Assembly (NCBI GenBank): GCA_031417915.1 | Contig: JANOWN010000002.1 | Span: forward strand, 1-21,620 | Direction of reading: 5' to 3' | DNA: 21,620 bases | Source: Methylotenera_A sp031417915 | GTDB lineage: Bacteria > Pseudomonadota > Gammaproteobacteria > Burkholderiales > Methylophilaceae | Part shown: piece after piece, positions 1 through 8,226 of the stretch | How the letters are laid out: each line of letters starts with the position of its first letter | Numbering within the stretch: the stretch's first letter is position 1 | Translations under genes and position numbers: made by a program | The notes under the pieces: generated by a model | What the model saw: the letters and a program-made list of their open reading frames with translations, nothing else | Told to the model about the DNA's origin: nothing | Databases searched by the model: none

Positions 1-581
1 GCACACGCTATGCGCTTAAAGCACCCATAGACGGAACCATTACGCGTAAACAAATAGCACTGGGGCAGGTAGTTGAAGCGATGCAAATGGTGTATGAAGT
101 GGCCAATTTAAGTACCGTATGGGCGGAGGTAAGCATTCCTACTAAAGATTTAGGGCTGGTAAAGACTGGGCAAAAAGTGACGGTGCATGCAGCTGCATTT
201 GAGCAAACTGAAACAGGTGAAATTACCTACATTGCACCACTAATGAACGCACAAAGCCGCACGGCGATTGCACGCGTGGTGTTGCCGAATCAAAAAAGAA
301 ACTGGTTAGCAGGCCTGCCCGTGAATATTGATTTAGTGGCAGATGAAGTGAACGTGCCACTTGCGGTTTCAGTTGAGGCGATACAAAGCCTGCAATATGG
401 CGATGTGGTATTTGGCCGTTATAGCGATACTTTTGAAGCGCGGCCAGTAGCGTTGGGTCGCCGTGATAGCAAAAATGTGGAAGTGCTATCTGGCTTAAAT
501 GCAGGCGAGCAATATGCAGCGGGCAATAGCTTTGTTGTAAAAGCCGAGCTTGGTAAAGCAGGAGCCAGCCATGACCATTAA
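1..581 (+). CDS. czcB: CzcB/CusB-like RND efflux periplasmic adaptor subunit (3' part)
   Basis: This is the C-terminal ~192 residues of a membrane-fusion (adaptor) protein that would link an inner-membrane RND pump to an outer-membrane channel in the periplasm. The reading frame is open from the first complete codon at base 3, so the 5' part lies outside the window. The visible part begins in the barrel-sandwich (lipoyl-like) domain with an APIDGTI motif and continues into the beta-barrel (EVANLSTVWAEVSI). A membrane-proximal domain with the ALGRRD segment follows, and the protein ends in a short His-containing tail (GASHDH). The adaptor stop overlaps the pump start by 11 bases, which indicates one operon and probably coupled translation. 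The partner's metal-site residues suggest divalent cations (Co, Zn, Cd) rather than copper or silver as substrate. The family call is firm; the exact metal is inferred. Confidence 0.9.
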   Translation, partial: TRYALKAPIDGTITRKQIALGQVVEAMQMVYEVANLSTVWAEVSIPTKDLGLVKTGQKVTVHAAAFEQTETGEITYIAPLMNAQSRTAIARVVLPNQKRNWLAGLPVNIDLVADEVNVPLAVSVEAIQSLQYGDVVFGRYSDTFEARPVALGRRDSKNVEVLSGLNAGEQYAAGNSFVVKAELGKAGASHDH

Positions 582-3500
582 ACCAGAGAGCAGTGACGTA
601 AACCCGCATAGCGCGAAAGGTTTTTTTGAAAAGCTGATTGCCTTTGCCATTGACCAGCACTGGCTGGTGATGCTGATAAGCTTGGGTGTGGCCATCATGG
701 GCATCATAAGCTATCAAAATCTGCCAATTGATGCTGTGCCCGATATTACCAATGTGCAAGTGCAAATTAACTCGGCAGCCCCTGGCTACTCGCCGCTAGA
801 AACCGAGCAGCGTATTACTTACCCAGTAGAAACGGCAATGGCTGGATTGCCCGATTTAGAAGAAACCCGTTCCATTTCTCGCTATGGATTATCACAAGTG
901 ACGGTGGTGTTTAAAGAAGGTACTAATATTTACTTTGCACGCCAGCTTGTTGCTGAACGTATCGCGCAGGTAAAAGAAAAATTACCAGCTGGCATCGTCC
1001 CTGAAATGGGGCCGACTGCTACAGGCTTAGGCGAAATTTTTATGTGGACAGTCTCTGCCCAGCCAGGCGCACTGAAACCAGATGGCACGCCATACACTGC
1101 AATGGATTTGCGTGAAGTGCAAGACTGGATTATTAAGCCGCAATTGCGCAATGTGCCAGGGGTGACAGAAATCAACACCGTTGGAGGTTACAGTAAGCAG
1201 TATCAAGTTGCCCCTAATAGTGATGCCTTGGTGAGTTACGGATTAACACTGACGGATATTGTGCATGCGCTAGAGCGCAATACCAGCAATATGGGTGCGG
1301 GTTATATCGAAAAATCAGGTGAGCAGTATTTAATTCGTGTGCCAGGCCAACTGGTTGCAAGTAGTGTGAATTCAACTCAAATACTTACGGATTTAAGTAA
1401 TATTGTAGTTGATACCCGCAACGGAACACCGATTCGCGTTCAGGATGTGGCGAGTGTCTCTATCGGCAGCGACTTACGCACGGGTGCTGCTACCATGAAT
1501 GGGGATGAGGTGGTGCTGGGTACGGTATTCATGCTGATGGGCGAAAATAGTCGTACGGTATCGCAGGCCGTTGCAGCTAGGCTGGCAGAAGTCAACAAAA
1601 CATTGCCAGCGGGCATTATTACCAATGCCGTTTACGACCGTACTATTCTGATTGATAAAGCTATTAGCACCGTTAAAAAGAATCTGATTGAAGGTGCATT
1701 GTTAGTCATCGCCATATTGTTTATATTTTTGGGTAATATACGCGCTGCCATTATCACCATGTGTGTCATTCCATTGGCGATGTTAATGACCTTTACAGGC
1801 ATGGTTGGCAATAAAATTAGCGCTAATTTAATGAGTTTAGGCGCACTGGATTTTGGTATTATTATTGATGGTGCGGTGGTAATTGTAGAAAATGCCATGC
1901 GTCGCCTTGCGCATACGCAAAGTGTATTTGGGCGTAATCTAACCCAAACTGAGCGATTTACCGAGGTATTCTCTGCCGCCCGCGAGGCAAGGCGGCCGTT
2001 GATTTATGGCCAACTGATTATTATGGCGGTGTATTTGCCTATTTTTGCGCTCACAGGGGTTGAGGGCAAAATGTTTCACCCCATGGCATTTACCGTGGTG
2101 ATTGCTTTAATCGCGGCGATGATTATTTCGGTCACGTTTATCCCTGCGGCCATCGCACTGTTTGTGACTGGGCGTGTGGAAGAAAAAGAAAATAAGGTGA
2201 TGCAATGGGCAAAAAAAATCTATACCCCTGTGTTAGATTGGACGCTCACTAATAGGGCCGTAGTGCTCACGTTTGCAATAACAACTGTGGTGCTAAGTGG
2301 TTTGCTACTGACGCGCATGGGCAGTGAGTTTGTACCCAGTTTGGATGAAGGCGATATTGCTTTGCATGCATTGCGCATCCCAGGTACCAGCTTAAGCCAA
2401 GCAGTGACAATGCAACAAGAGCTGGAAAAAACCATTAAAACTTTTCCGCAAGTCGATAAAATTTATGCCAAGCTGGGTACGGCAGAAATTGCCACCGACC
2501 CCATGCCGCCCAGCGTGGCCGATACGTTTTTAATATTAAAGCCGCGCTCGGAATGGCCAGACCCAAGCCTAAGTAAAAATGCATTAATCGCCCAAATTCA
2601 AGTAGCAGTGGCCAAAGTGCCGGGTAACAATTACGAGTTTACCCAGCCGATACAAATGCGTTTTAATGAGCTTATATCTGGCGTACGCAGCGATGTGGCA
2701 GTAAAAGTGTTTGGCGATGATTTAGAAAGCATGACCGAAACGGCCGAACAAATTGCAGTGGTGCTAGAAAAAACTGCAGGCAGTGCCGATGTGAAAGTAG
2801 AGCAGACGACTGGTTTGCCTGTGCTAACCGTGAATATCGACCGTGAAAAAATTGCACGTTTGGGTTTAAATATGGCAGACATTCAAACAGCGGTGAGCAT
2901 TGCCATGAATGGTACGCAGGCTGGTGCTGTGTACGATGGCGATAGGCGTTTTGATATTGTAGTGAGGCTGGATGAAGCACAGCGCTTGGATACCGCCATG
3001 TTGGAACGTTTGCCCATCAAACTTAATGTGAATAACACCGCCACCTATATGCGCTTGAATGAGCTTGCCAGCCTAGACATAGCGCAAGGCGCCAATCAGT
3101 TTAGTCGGGCCAATGGCAAACGTAATGTGGTGGTGACTGCCAATGTACGCAACCGCGACATTGGTAGCTTTGTGGCTGAGGCAAAAGCGAGTATAGCTAC
3201 AGAAGTTGAAATACCCGCTGGCAATTGGTTAGAATGGGGCGGCACATTTAAGCAATTGCAATCTGCCGCAGATCGCTTAAAAATCGTCATCCCGCTTGCT
3301 TTATTATTAGTATTTATGCTGTTGTACGCAGTATTCAATAACTTCAAAGATGGCCTCATCGTGTTCAGTGGCATTCCATTTGCACTTACGGGTGGTGTCA
3401 CCGCCCTATGGCTCACGGGCATTCCGCTTTCAATTTCGGCAGGTGTCGGCTTTATTGCGCTATCGGGTGTGGCGGTGCTAAACGGTTTGGTGATGATTAC

Positions 3501-3783
3501 CTTTATCAATAATTTACGTGCAGATGGTAGTGCTGTTGCTGAAGCCGTGCGCGAAGGCGCTTTGACAAGGCTGCGCCCAATTTTGATGACTGCTTTGGTC
3601 GCCTCATTCGGCTTTATCCCAATGGCGATAGCCACAGGTGTAGGGGCAGAGGTGCAACGGCCTCTGGCCACAGTCGTCATTGGCGGCGTTTTGTCATCTA
3701 CCTTGCTCACCTTGCTGGTGTTGCCGCTACTTTATTTAATGGTGCATCAAACCAAAAAAGCTTTAAATTTAGAAAAACTTTAA
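571..3783 (+). CDS. czcA: CzcA-type heavy-metal RND efflux pump, inner membrane
   Basis: A 1070-residue proton-driven RND transporter of the heavy-metal efflux family, expected to pump divalent cations out through CzcB and an outer-membrane channel. Transmembrane segment 1 lies near residues 31-48, after which comes the family stretch NLPIDAVPDITN. The fourth transmembrane segment carries the signature DFGIIIDGAVVIVEN, with D427, D433 and E440. Their spacing equals that of the three essential acidic residues of Cupriavidus CzcA (D402, D408, E415). The Cu/Ag subclass (CusA) has a different motif here, so I favour Co/Zn/Cd. Two large periplasmic loops and a second membrane block near residues 900-1060 complete the usual length. 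I chose the ATG at 571 because GGAG lies at 561-564, six bases upstream; an in-frame TTG at 550 extends seven residues and has no clear ribosome site. Confidence 0.95.
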   Translation: MTIKPESSDVNPHSAKGFFEKLIAFAIDQHWLVMLISLGVAIMGIISYQNLPIDAVPDITNVQVQINSAAPGYSPLETEQRITYPVETAMAGLPDLEETRSISRYGLSQVTVVFKEGTNIYFARQLVAERIAQVKEKLPAGIVPEMGPTATGLGEIFMWTVSAQPGALKPDGTPYTAMDLREVQDWIIKPQLRNVPGVTEINTVGGYSKQYQVAPNSDALVSYGLTLTDIVHALERNTSNMGAGYIEKSGEQYLIRVPGQLVASSVNSTQILTDLSNIVVDTRNGTPIRVQDVASVSIGSDLRTGAATMNGDEVVLGTVFMLMGENSRTVSQAVAARLAEVNKTLPAGIITNAVYDRTILIDKAISTVKKNLIEGALLVIAILFIFLGNIRAAIITMCVIPLAMLMTFTGMVGNKISANLMSLGALDFGIIIDGAVVIVENAMRRLAHTQSVFGRNLTQTERFTEVFSAAREARRPLIYGQLIIMAVYLPIFALTGVEGKMFHPMAFTVVIALIAAMIISVTFIPAAIALFVTGRVEEKENKVMQWAKKIYTPVLDWTLTNRAVVLTFAITTVVLSGLLLTRMGSEFVPSLDEGDIALHALRIPGTSLSQAVTMQQELEKTIKTFPQVDKIYAKLGTAEIATDPMPPSVADTFLILKPRSEWPDPSLSKNALIAQIQVAVAKVPGNNYEFTQPIQMRFNELISGVRSDVAVKVFGDDLESMTETAEQIAVVLEKTAGSADVKVEQTTGLPVLTVNIDREKIARLGLNMADIQTAVSIAMNGTQAGAVYDGDRRFDIVVRLDEAQRLDTAMLERLPIKLNVNNTATYMRLNELASLDIAQGANQFSRANGKRNVVVTANVRNRDIGSFVAEAKASIATEVEIPAGNWLEWGGTFKQLQSAADRLKIVIPLALLLVFMLLYAVFNNFKDGLIVFSGIPFALTGGVTALWLTGIPLSISAGVGFIALSGVAVLNGLVMITFINNLRADGSAVAEAVREGALTRLRPILMTALVASFGFIPMAIATGVGAEVQRPLATVVIGGVLSSTLLTLLVLPLLYLMVHQTKKALNLEKL

Positions 3784-3809
3784 CTTAAGGCATTTAAATT
3801 CAGATAGGC

Positions 3810-5270
3810 TTATATCCAAACAATGTCAAATGCCTCGCGCGCGTATTGGCTATCGGCCTGCAGCGTGACACGCTTGTTGATAAAGTCAGATAAATTCGCC
3901 AAACTTTGCGATTCTTCATCCAGCAGCAAATCAATCACGCCAGTCGATGCAATCACTTTAAATTCTTTGGCATTAAACTGTTTCGATTCTCTCAGCAGCT
4001 CACGCATAATTTCGTAGCAAATGGTCTGTGCAGTTTTATGCTCGCCACGCCCATCGCACACTTCACATGTTTCGCACAACAGATGCGCAAGGCTTTCGCG
4101 CGTGCGCTTACGTGTCATTTCTACCAAGCCTAATGACGTAAATCCATTAATATTGGTGCGCGCACGGTCCACATCCACGGCTTTTTGCAGCTCTGCCAGC
4201 ACAGTTTCGCGTTGCGCATCTTCATCCATATCGATAAAGTCGATAATAATTATGCCACCCAAATTTCTAAGTCGCAATTGCCGCGCAATGCATTGCGCGG
4301 CTTCTAGATTGGTTTTAAAAATGGTGTCAGATAAATTTTTACCGCTGACAAAACTTCCCGTATTCACGTCCACCGTGGTCAGCGCTTCGGTTTGATCGAA
4401 AATTAAATAGCCGCCAGAAGTCAGCTCAACCTTACGTGATAAAGCTCTTTCGATTTCTTTTTCGATGTTATAAAAATCAAAAATCGGCCGCTCGCCTTGG
4501 TAATGGTAAAGCGGCTTCACCGCCTTCGCCACATACAACTCGGCAAATTCTTTTAGCTGCTCATAAGTCGCCTTAGAATCCACGCGGATGCTCACGGTTT
4601 GGTCATTCACCACGTCGCGCAACATGCGCCGTGGCAAGCTTAAATCGTAAAAAACCAACGATCGCTCATCAGCATGCTTACTATCTTCTTGTATTTTTGC
4701 CCACACTTTTTGCAGGTATTCAATATCGGCCAGCAGCTCGGCATCACTCGCCGTTTCACTCATGGTGCGGATAATAAATCCGCCCGTGCGTTTCTCTGGT
4801 AACAGGCCCAGCAAACGGTTGCGCAACATTTCGCGCTCTTCTTCGTCCTCAATACGTTGCGATACGCCAATGTGATCTTGCTGCGGCAAAAATACTAAAA
4901 AGCGCCCTGCAATGCTAATTTCCGTGGTCAAGCGCGCACCTTTGGTGCTAATCGGCTCTTTAATCACCTGCACAATAATGGATTGACCTTCGCGCAATAC
5001 TTCTTGAATCGGCCTTTCGGTTTGTGGCTCGCCGTCGATATGGCATTCCATAATGTCGGCCGCATGTAAAAAAGCCGCGCGTTGCAGGCCAATTTCCACA
5101 AATGCCGATTGCATGCCAGGCAGCACCCTGCACACTTTGCCGCGATAAATGTTGCCCACAATGCCCAGCGACGAACTGCGCTCAATATGCAGCTCTTGCG
5201 CCACGCCGTGCTCAAGCACCGCTACGCGCGTCTCTTGCGGCGTCACATTTATTAATATTTCTTGTCCCAA
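3810..5270 (-). CDS. rng: Ribonuclease G
   Basis: A 486-residue endoribonuclease of the RNase E/G family, acting in the cytoplasm on 16S rRNA 5' maturation and mRNA decay. The N-terminus (EILINVTPQETRVAVLE) is typical of RNase G and leads into an S1-type RNA-binding domain, about residues 35-125. The catalytic metal-binding aspartates are visible as D301 (TTVDVNTGSF) and D344 (IIIIDFIDMD), corresponding to D303 and D346 of E. coli RNase E. Cysteines 399, 402 and 405 (CETCEVC) lie where the zinc link of the family is found. No long C-terminal degradosome scaffold is present, which separates it from RNase E. The start is a TTG with AAGG seven bases upstream. It follows maf with a two-base gap on the same strand, the pairing also seen in E. 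coli (yhdE-rng), and converges on czcA across 26 bases. Confidence 0.96.
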   Translation of the reverse strand: MGQEILINVTPQETRVAVLEHGVAQELHIERSSSLGIVGNIYRGKVCRVLPGMQSAFVEIGLQRAAFLHAADIMECHIDGEPQTERPIQEVLREGQSIIVQVIKEPISTKGARLTTEISIAGRFLVFLPQQDHIGVSQRIEDEEEREMLRNRLLGLLPEKRTGGFIIRTMSETASDAELLADIEYLQKVWAKIQEDSKHADERSLVFYDLSLPRRMLRDVVNDQTVSIRVDSKATYEQLKEFAELYVAKAVKPLYHYQGERPIFDFYNIEKEIERALSRKVELTSGGYLIFDQTEALTTVDVNTGSFVSGKNLSDTIFKTNLEAAQCIARQLRLRNLGGIIIIDFIDMDEDAQRETVLAELQKAVDVDRARTNINGFTSLGLVEMTRKRTRESLAHLLCETCEVCDGRGEHKTAQTICYEIMRELLRESKQFNAKEFKVIASTGVIDLLLDEESQSLANLSDFINKRVTLQADSQYAREAFDIVWI

Positions 5271-5272
5271 AT

Positions 5273-5848
5273 TTACACCTTAAATTTTTCTAAAAGCAAC
5301 GCTGTTTCGTGCACGGGCAAACCCATCACGCCCGTGTAGCTGCCTTCAATTTTCCGTATCCAGTTGCCTGCTAAGCCTTGTATAGCATAGCTTCCAGCCT
5401 TATCGCAATGTTCGCCTGTGGCAATATACTCGCTTATCATAGCATCGGTCAGCGCCATCATTGTCACTTGCGTGGTATTTAATGTGCACTCAATTTGGCC
5501 ATTAAACGCCAGCGCAATCGCCGTATGTACCTGATGCGTGCTACCAGATAATTTTTTCAGCATATTAAATGCGTCTGCGTCATTTTCTGGCTTACCTAAA
5601 ATTTCATTGCCCAAAACCACCGTCGTATCCGCCGCCAAAATAGGTAAATCTGCATGTTTCCCCGCTAATTTCTTAACAATTGCCAGCGCTTTTTGCTCGG
5701 CCAAACGCAACACATACTCAGCAGGTAATTCATTAGCATATGCCTGCTCATCAATATCGGCGGGCATTACAAGGCAATCAATATGCATTTGTTTTAAAAT
5801 CGTAACGCGGCGTGGGCTTTGTGAAGCCAATATAATTTTCTTAAACAT
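5273..5848 (-). CDS. maf: Maf-family nucleoside triphosphate pyrophosphatase (YhdE type)
   Basis: A 191-residue Maf/HAM1-superfamily protein that hydrolyses non-canonical or excess nucleoside triphosphates (dTTP/UTP in the YhdE subgroup) to monophosphate and pyrophosphate, as a cytoplasmic house-cleaning enzyme. The family motifs are all present: LASQSPRR at residues 7-14, AADTTVV near 72-78, KAGSYAIQG near 149-157, and the closing GSYTGVMGLP. Length is normal for the family. The start ATG at 5848 has only a weak purine-rich upstream site. It runs directly into rng with a two-base gap, so the two are almost certainly co-transcribed. Substrate class (YhdE against the YceF group, which prefers m7GTP) is inferred from gene context more than from a decisive residue. 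Confidence 0.93.
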   Translation of the reverse strand: MFKKIILASQSPRRVTILKQMHIDCLVMPADIDEQAYANELPAEYVLRLAEQKALAIVKKLAGKHADLPILAADTTVVLGNEILGKPENDADAFNMLKKLSGSTHQVHTAIALAFNGQIECTLNTTQVTMMALTDAMISEYIATGEHCDKAGSYAIQGLAGNWIRKIEGSYTGVMGLPVHETALLLEKFKV

Positions 5849-5955
5849 CCGCTTACTTTAATTGACTAGTTGAATTTTTCAAAATGGAAAGTGACTTATT
5901 CCCGCAACTCGCAGCTTAGCGTAAAATAGACGCATTAATCCAAAAGAATTTCTCA

Positions 5956-6408
5956 GTGAAAAAAACACAATTCAAGCCCAATACCACCGTCGCGGCGATT
6001 ATCGAACAAAACGGCAAATTCCTACTAGTGGAAGAAAAAACTGACAGAGGCAATCGTTACAACCAACCTGCTGGCCATTTGGAAGATAATGAAACCTTGA
6101 TTCAAGCAGTGATTCGCGAAACCATGGAAGAAGCTGCCTACGAGTTTACGCCTGAAGCCTTGTTAGGCGTTTATCAATGGAAGCATCCGCATAACGACAC
6201 TACCTATTTGCGTTTCGCCTTTATTGGCAAGGCGGGTTTGCATTACCCTATGCAAGATTTAGACGACGGCATAGTACAAGCGGTGTGGATGGACATCGAC
6301 GAAATTCGCGATAAAGCTGGTTTAATGCGCAGTCCGCAAGTATTGACATGTTTTGAAGATTATTTAGCAGGCAAGGGCTTTCCACTGGAAGTGATTACTA
6401 ACTTATGA
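5956..6408 (+). CDS. nudJ: NUDIX hydrolase, NudJ-like phosphatase
   Basis: A 150-residue NUDIX hydrolase resembling E. coli NudJ (YmfB), which hydrolyses nucleoside di/triphosphates and the thiamin precursor HMP-PP. The NUDIX box runs from G40 to Y62, with E46, R54, E55, E58 and E59 in the right spacing. The glycine usually found after the EE pair is replaced by alanine (EEAAY). Upstream sits the NudJ-like stretch NQPAGHLE, and a WKHP motif and an LRSPQV-like MRSPQV motif follow at the positions expected for the subfamily. The only usable start is a GTG at 5956, with a weak AAGA upstream; a -10-like TAAAAT occurs at 5922-5927. The stop overlaps the mnmA start as ATGA. The nudJ-mnmA pairing is also found in E. 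coli, which supports the assignment. Confidence 0.88.
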   Translation: MKKTQFKPNTTVAAIIEQNGKFLLVEEKTDRGNRYNQPAGHLEDNETLIQAVIRETMEEAAYEFTPEALLGVYQWKHPHNDTTYLRFAFIGKAGLHYPMQDLDDGIVQAVWMDIDEIRDKAGLMRSPQVLTCFEDYLAGKGFPLEVITNL

Positions 6409-7499
6409 CTAAGAAAAAAGTAGTTGTTGGCCTTTCTGGCGGCGTGGATTCTAGCGTCACCGCAATGCTATTAAAACAGCAAGGCTACGATGTGGTCGGG
6501 CTTTTCATGAAAAATTGGGAAGATGACGACGATGATGAATATTGCAGCAGCAAGCAAGATTTAATCGACGCAGTTTCGATCGCCGACAAAATCGGTATTG
6601 ATATTGAGGCAGTCAACTTTAGCAAAGAATACAAAGACCGCGTATTTGCCAACTTTTTAAGCGAATACGAAGCTGGTCGCACGCCAAACCCTGATATTTT
6701 GTGCAATGCCGAGATTAAATTTAAAGCTTTTCTCGACCATGCCATGAGTTTGGGCGCCGATTTAATCGCCACGGGGCATTATGCGCAAGTGCGCGAAAAT
6801 CCGCTAAAACTGGGATTTTTTCAACTGATGAAAGCGGATGACGGCAGCAAAGATCAAAGCTATTTTCTGTATCGTTTAAACCAAGCACAACTTTCTAAAA
6901 CTTTGTTTCCATTAGGAAAATACCTAAAAACCGAAGTGCGCGAAATGGCTCGGCAAGCGGGGCTAATCAATGCCGAGAAAAAAGATAGCACTGGTATTTG
7001 CTTTATTGGCGAGCGGCCTTTTCAAGAATTTTTAGCACGCTATTTACCCAAAAAACCTGGCGATATTAAAACGCCAGAAGGCAAGCTAGTTGGGCAGCAC
7101 GAAGGCTTAATGTATCACACGCTAGGTCAACGCCAAGGCCTAAAAATCGGCGGCAGCCGCGATAGCAATGGCGAACCGTGGTTTGTCGCCGCCAAAGATA
7201 TGGCGAAAAACGAGCTGATCGTTGTGCAAGGTCATGGCCATGAATTATTACAAAGTGACGGCTTAACCGCCAGCCAACTCACGTGGATAGACGATGAAGA
7301 CCCAATCACCAACTGGGTGTACGCTGCCAAAACGCGCTATCGCCAACCTGATGCGCCGTGCGAGATTGACGCGCTGGACAAAGAAAACGTGACGATTAAA
7401 TTCGGCCAAAAACAATGGGCAGTAACGCCTGGGCAAAGTGCGGTTGTGTATGAAAGCAACGTGTGCCTTGGTGGTGGGATAATTACTGCGGCAATATAA
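6405..7499 (+). CDS. mnmA: tRNA-specific 2-thiouridylase MnmA
   Basis: A 364-residue ATP-pyrophosphatase that installs the 2-thio group on U34 of the Lys, Glu and Gln tRNAs, receiving sulfur through a Tus-type relay. The N-terminal PP-loop is GLSGGVDSS at residues 9-17. The catalytic cysteines are C100 (NPDILCNAEIKF) and C199 (STGICFIGERPF), matching C102 and C199 of E. coli MnmA. An acidic insert (WEDDDDDEYC) follows the PP-loop, as is usual for proteobacterial forms. The central domain carries HTLGQRQGL, and the C-terminal barrel ends in a GQSAVVYE segment. It overlaps the NUDIX gene by four bases, implying translational coupling. I see no convincing terminator directly after it; the next 700 bases are repeats. 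Confidence 0.97.
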   Translation: MTKKKVVVGLSGGVDSSVTAMLLKQQGYDVVGLFMKNWEDDDDDEYCSSKQDLIDAVSIADKIGIDIEAVNFSKEYKDRVFANFLSEYEAGRTPNPDILCNAEIKFKAFLDHAMSLGADLIATGHYAQVRENPLKLGFFQLMKADDGSKDQSYFLYRLNQAQLSKTLFPLGKYLKTEVREMARQAGLINAEKKDSTGICFIGERPFQEFLARYLPKKPGDIKTPEGKLVGQHEGLMYHTLGQRQGLKIGGSRDSNGEPWFVAAKDMAKNELIVVQGHGHELLQSDGLTASQLTWIDDEDPITNWVYAAKTRYRQPDAPCEIDALDKENVTIKFGQKQWAVTPGQSAVVYESNVCLGGGIITAAI

Positions 7500-7620
7500 A
7501 CATTAAAATGGATGATCTGGAAGGCAATATTCATGCGATCTGCAGGGCATTAGTTATTTATTACTTTAAGGAATGTTTGAATTTTATTTAAGTTAATAGT
7601 CGGGGGTATCCCGACGACTA

Positions 7621-7807
7621 GTTACTTTCTTTTAAGTGCTTAAAAAGAAAGTAACCAAAGAAAGCAGCACCCCGCTGCCGCTCGTTCCCCTCGGTCTTCG
7701 CGCAACGCTGGTACGGCTGCGGAACTCGCCTTCTAAAAATAATCAGGCTCAGACAGTCCTCGCCGTTTTACCCAGCGCTTGCTCAAGCCTCAGGCGCGAC
7801 AAAGGGG
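7621..7807 (+). repeat. Dispersed repeat element, left inverted copy with terminal stem-loop
   Basis: The copy opens with a near-perfect stem-loop: GTTACTTTCTTTTAAG (7621-7636) pairs with bases 7639-7655 apart from one extra A. It then runs through CACCCCGCTGCCGCT, CGGCTGCGGAACTCGC, ACAGTCCTCGCCG and GCTCAAGCC to AAAGGGG at 7801-7807. All of these blocks occur in the same order, on the opposite strand, in 7989-8166. Exact outer limits and copy number elsewhere in the genome cannot be seen. Confidence 0.8.
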
Positions 7808-7826
7808 CTAACCCTGCTAAGCACTA

Positions 7827-7917
7827 CCGTCATTCTGGCGCAGACCAGAATCCATTTTAACAACAAATCAAAAGTCACTGGATTCCGTGGTTCGCTGCGC
7901 TCCCGTCGGAATGACGG
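7827..7917. repeat. Hairpin repeat with CCGTCATTC/GAATGACGG ends
   Basis: Outer perfect inverted ends CCGTCATTC (7827-7835) and GAATGACGG (7909-7917) enclose an inner stem ATTCTGG/CCAGAAT (7832-7838 with 7845-7851). The core AAAGTCACTGGATTCC (7871-7886) is identical to 16 bases at 12924-12939, so two members of this family are present in the window. It sits between the two inverted arms of the larger element and may be a later insertion or the element's own centre. Confidence 0.75.
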
Positions 7918-7988
7918 AGTAGAAATACGATAGTTTTACTGAAAAAGCCAGCAATACTGGCATTCGCTTGGTTTGCTTTTGACTTTCA

Positions 7989-8166
7989 ATCCCCTGTGCC
8001 GCGCCTTCGGCTTGAGCCAGCAGATGGAAAGCGGCGAGGACTGTTTGAGCGCTGAAAGCGCGAGTTCCGCAGCCGCCCAGATGCGGCGCTAAGACCGAAG
8101 GATAAAGCGGCAGCGGGGTGTCATTTGCTTTGGTTACTTTCCTTTGAACAAGCAAAGGAAAGTAAC
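7989..8166 (-). repeat. Dispersed repeat element, right inverted copy with terminal stem-loop
   Basis: Read on the minus strand, this copy begins with a perfect 13-base stem, GTTACTTTCCTTT (8133-8145) with AAAGGAAAGTAAC (8154-8166) and an 8-base loop. It then repeats the blocks of the 7621-7807 copy in the same order: CACCCCGCTGCCGCT, TCGGTCTT, CGGCTGCGGAACTCGC, ACAGTCCTCGCCG, GCTCAAGCC. The blocks are exact over 13-16 bases while the segments between them have diverged. The terminal stems of the two copies share GTTACTTTC but differ in the next bases with pairing kept. Confidence 0.8.
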
Positions 8167-8171
8167 TCGCA

Positions 8172-8226
8172 TGTCGCGCGAAAGCGACAATTTGACTTAC
8201 GGCGGATAACGCTACGCTAATCCGCC
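8172..8226. repeat. Pair of short hairpins, the second REP-like
   Basis: Two hairpins follow the right inverted arm. TGTCGC (8172-8177) pairs with GCGACA (8184-8189) around GCGAAA. GGCGGAT (8201-8207) pairs with ATCCGCC (8220-8226) around a 12-base loop. The second, flanked by TTAC and CTACG, resembles a palindromic unit I have seen scattered through many proteobacterial genomes. It forms the last codons and stop of the minus-strand small ORF that ends at 8217. Confidence 0.6.

Larger units (their letters stand above)
7500..8216. repeat. Gene-free island of nested dispersed repeats
   Basis: This ~717-base stretch holds no gene I can support. Bases 7500-7596 are plain AT-rich DNA. From 7597 a TCGGG/CCCGA hairpin leads into two inverted copies of one element (7621-7807 and 7989-8166). 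A separate hairpin-type repeat (7827-7917) lies between them, and two short hairpins follow (8172-8189 and 8201-8226). Short reading frames exist here, but the two frames that read through the inverted arms give the same low-complexity-like peptide theme (KVTKE..TPLPL...), as expected of a repeat rather than a protein. Whether the island acts as a terminator or mRNA 3' barrier for mnmA cannot be told from sequence alone. Confidence 0.75.

Noticed and set aside
550..570. Upstream TTG start for czcA
   Set aside because: The ATG at 571 has GGAG six bases before it and matches the operon overlap; the seven extra residues are read from the adaptor gene's end.
3096..3710. A 204-codon frame antisense to czcA
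   Set aside because: It is a shadow of the strongly conserved RND gene; its composition is Ala/Thr/Ser-rich with no recognisable domain or start signal.
7509..7592. A 27-codon frame after mnmA (ATGGATGATCTG...)
   Set aside because: It has no ribosome site, no recognisable product, and only chance length.
7636..7860. A 74-codon plus-strand frame (LKKKVTKESSTPLPL...) in the repeat island
   Set aside because: It reads through the left inverted repeat arm. The opposite-strand copy yields the same peptide theme, as expected of repeated DNA, and no ribosome site is present.
7597..8226. CRISPR array or tRNA-associated integration site
   Set aside because: The repeats are inverted, diverged and irregularly spaced rather than short direct repeats with unique spacers, and no tRNA or integrase is present.
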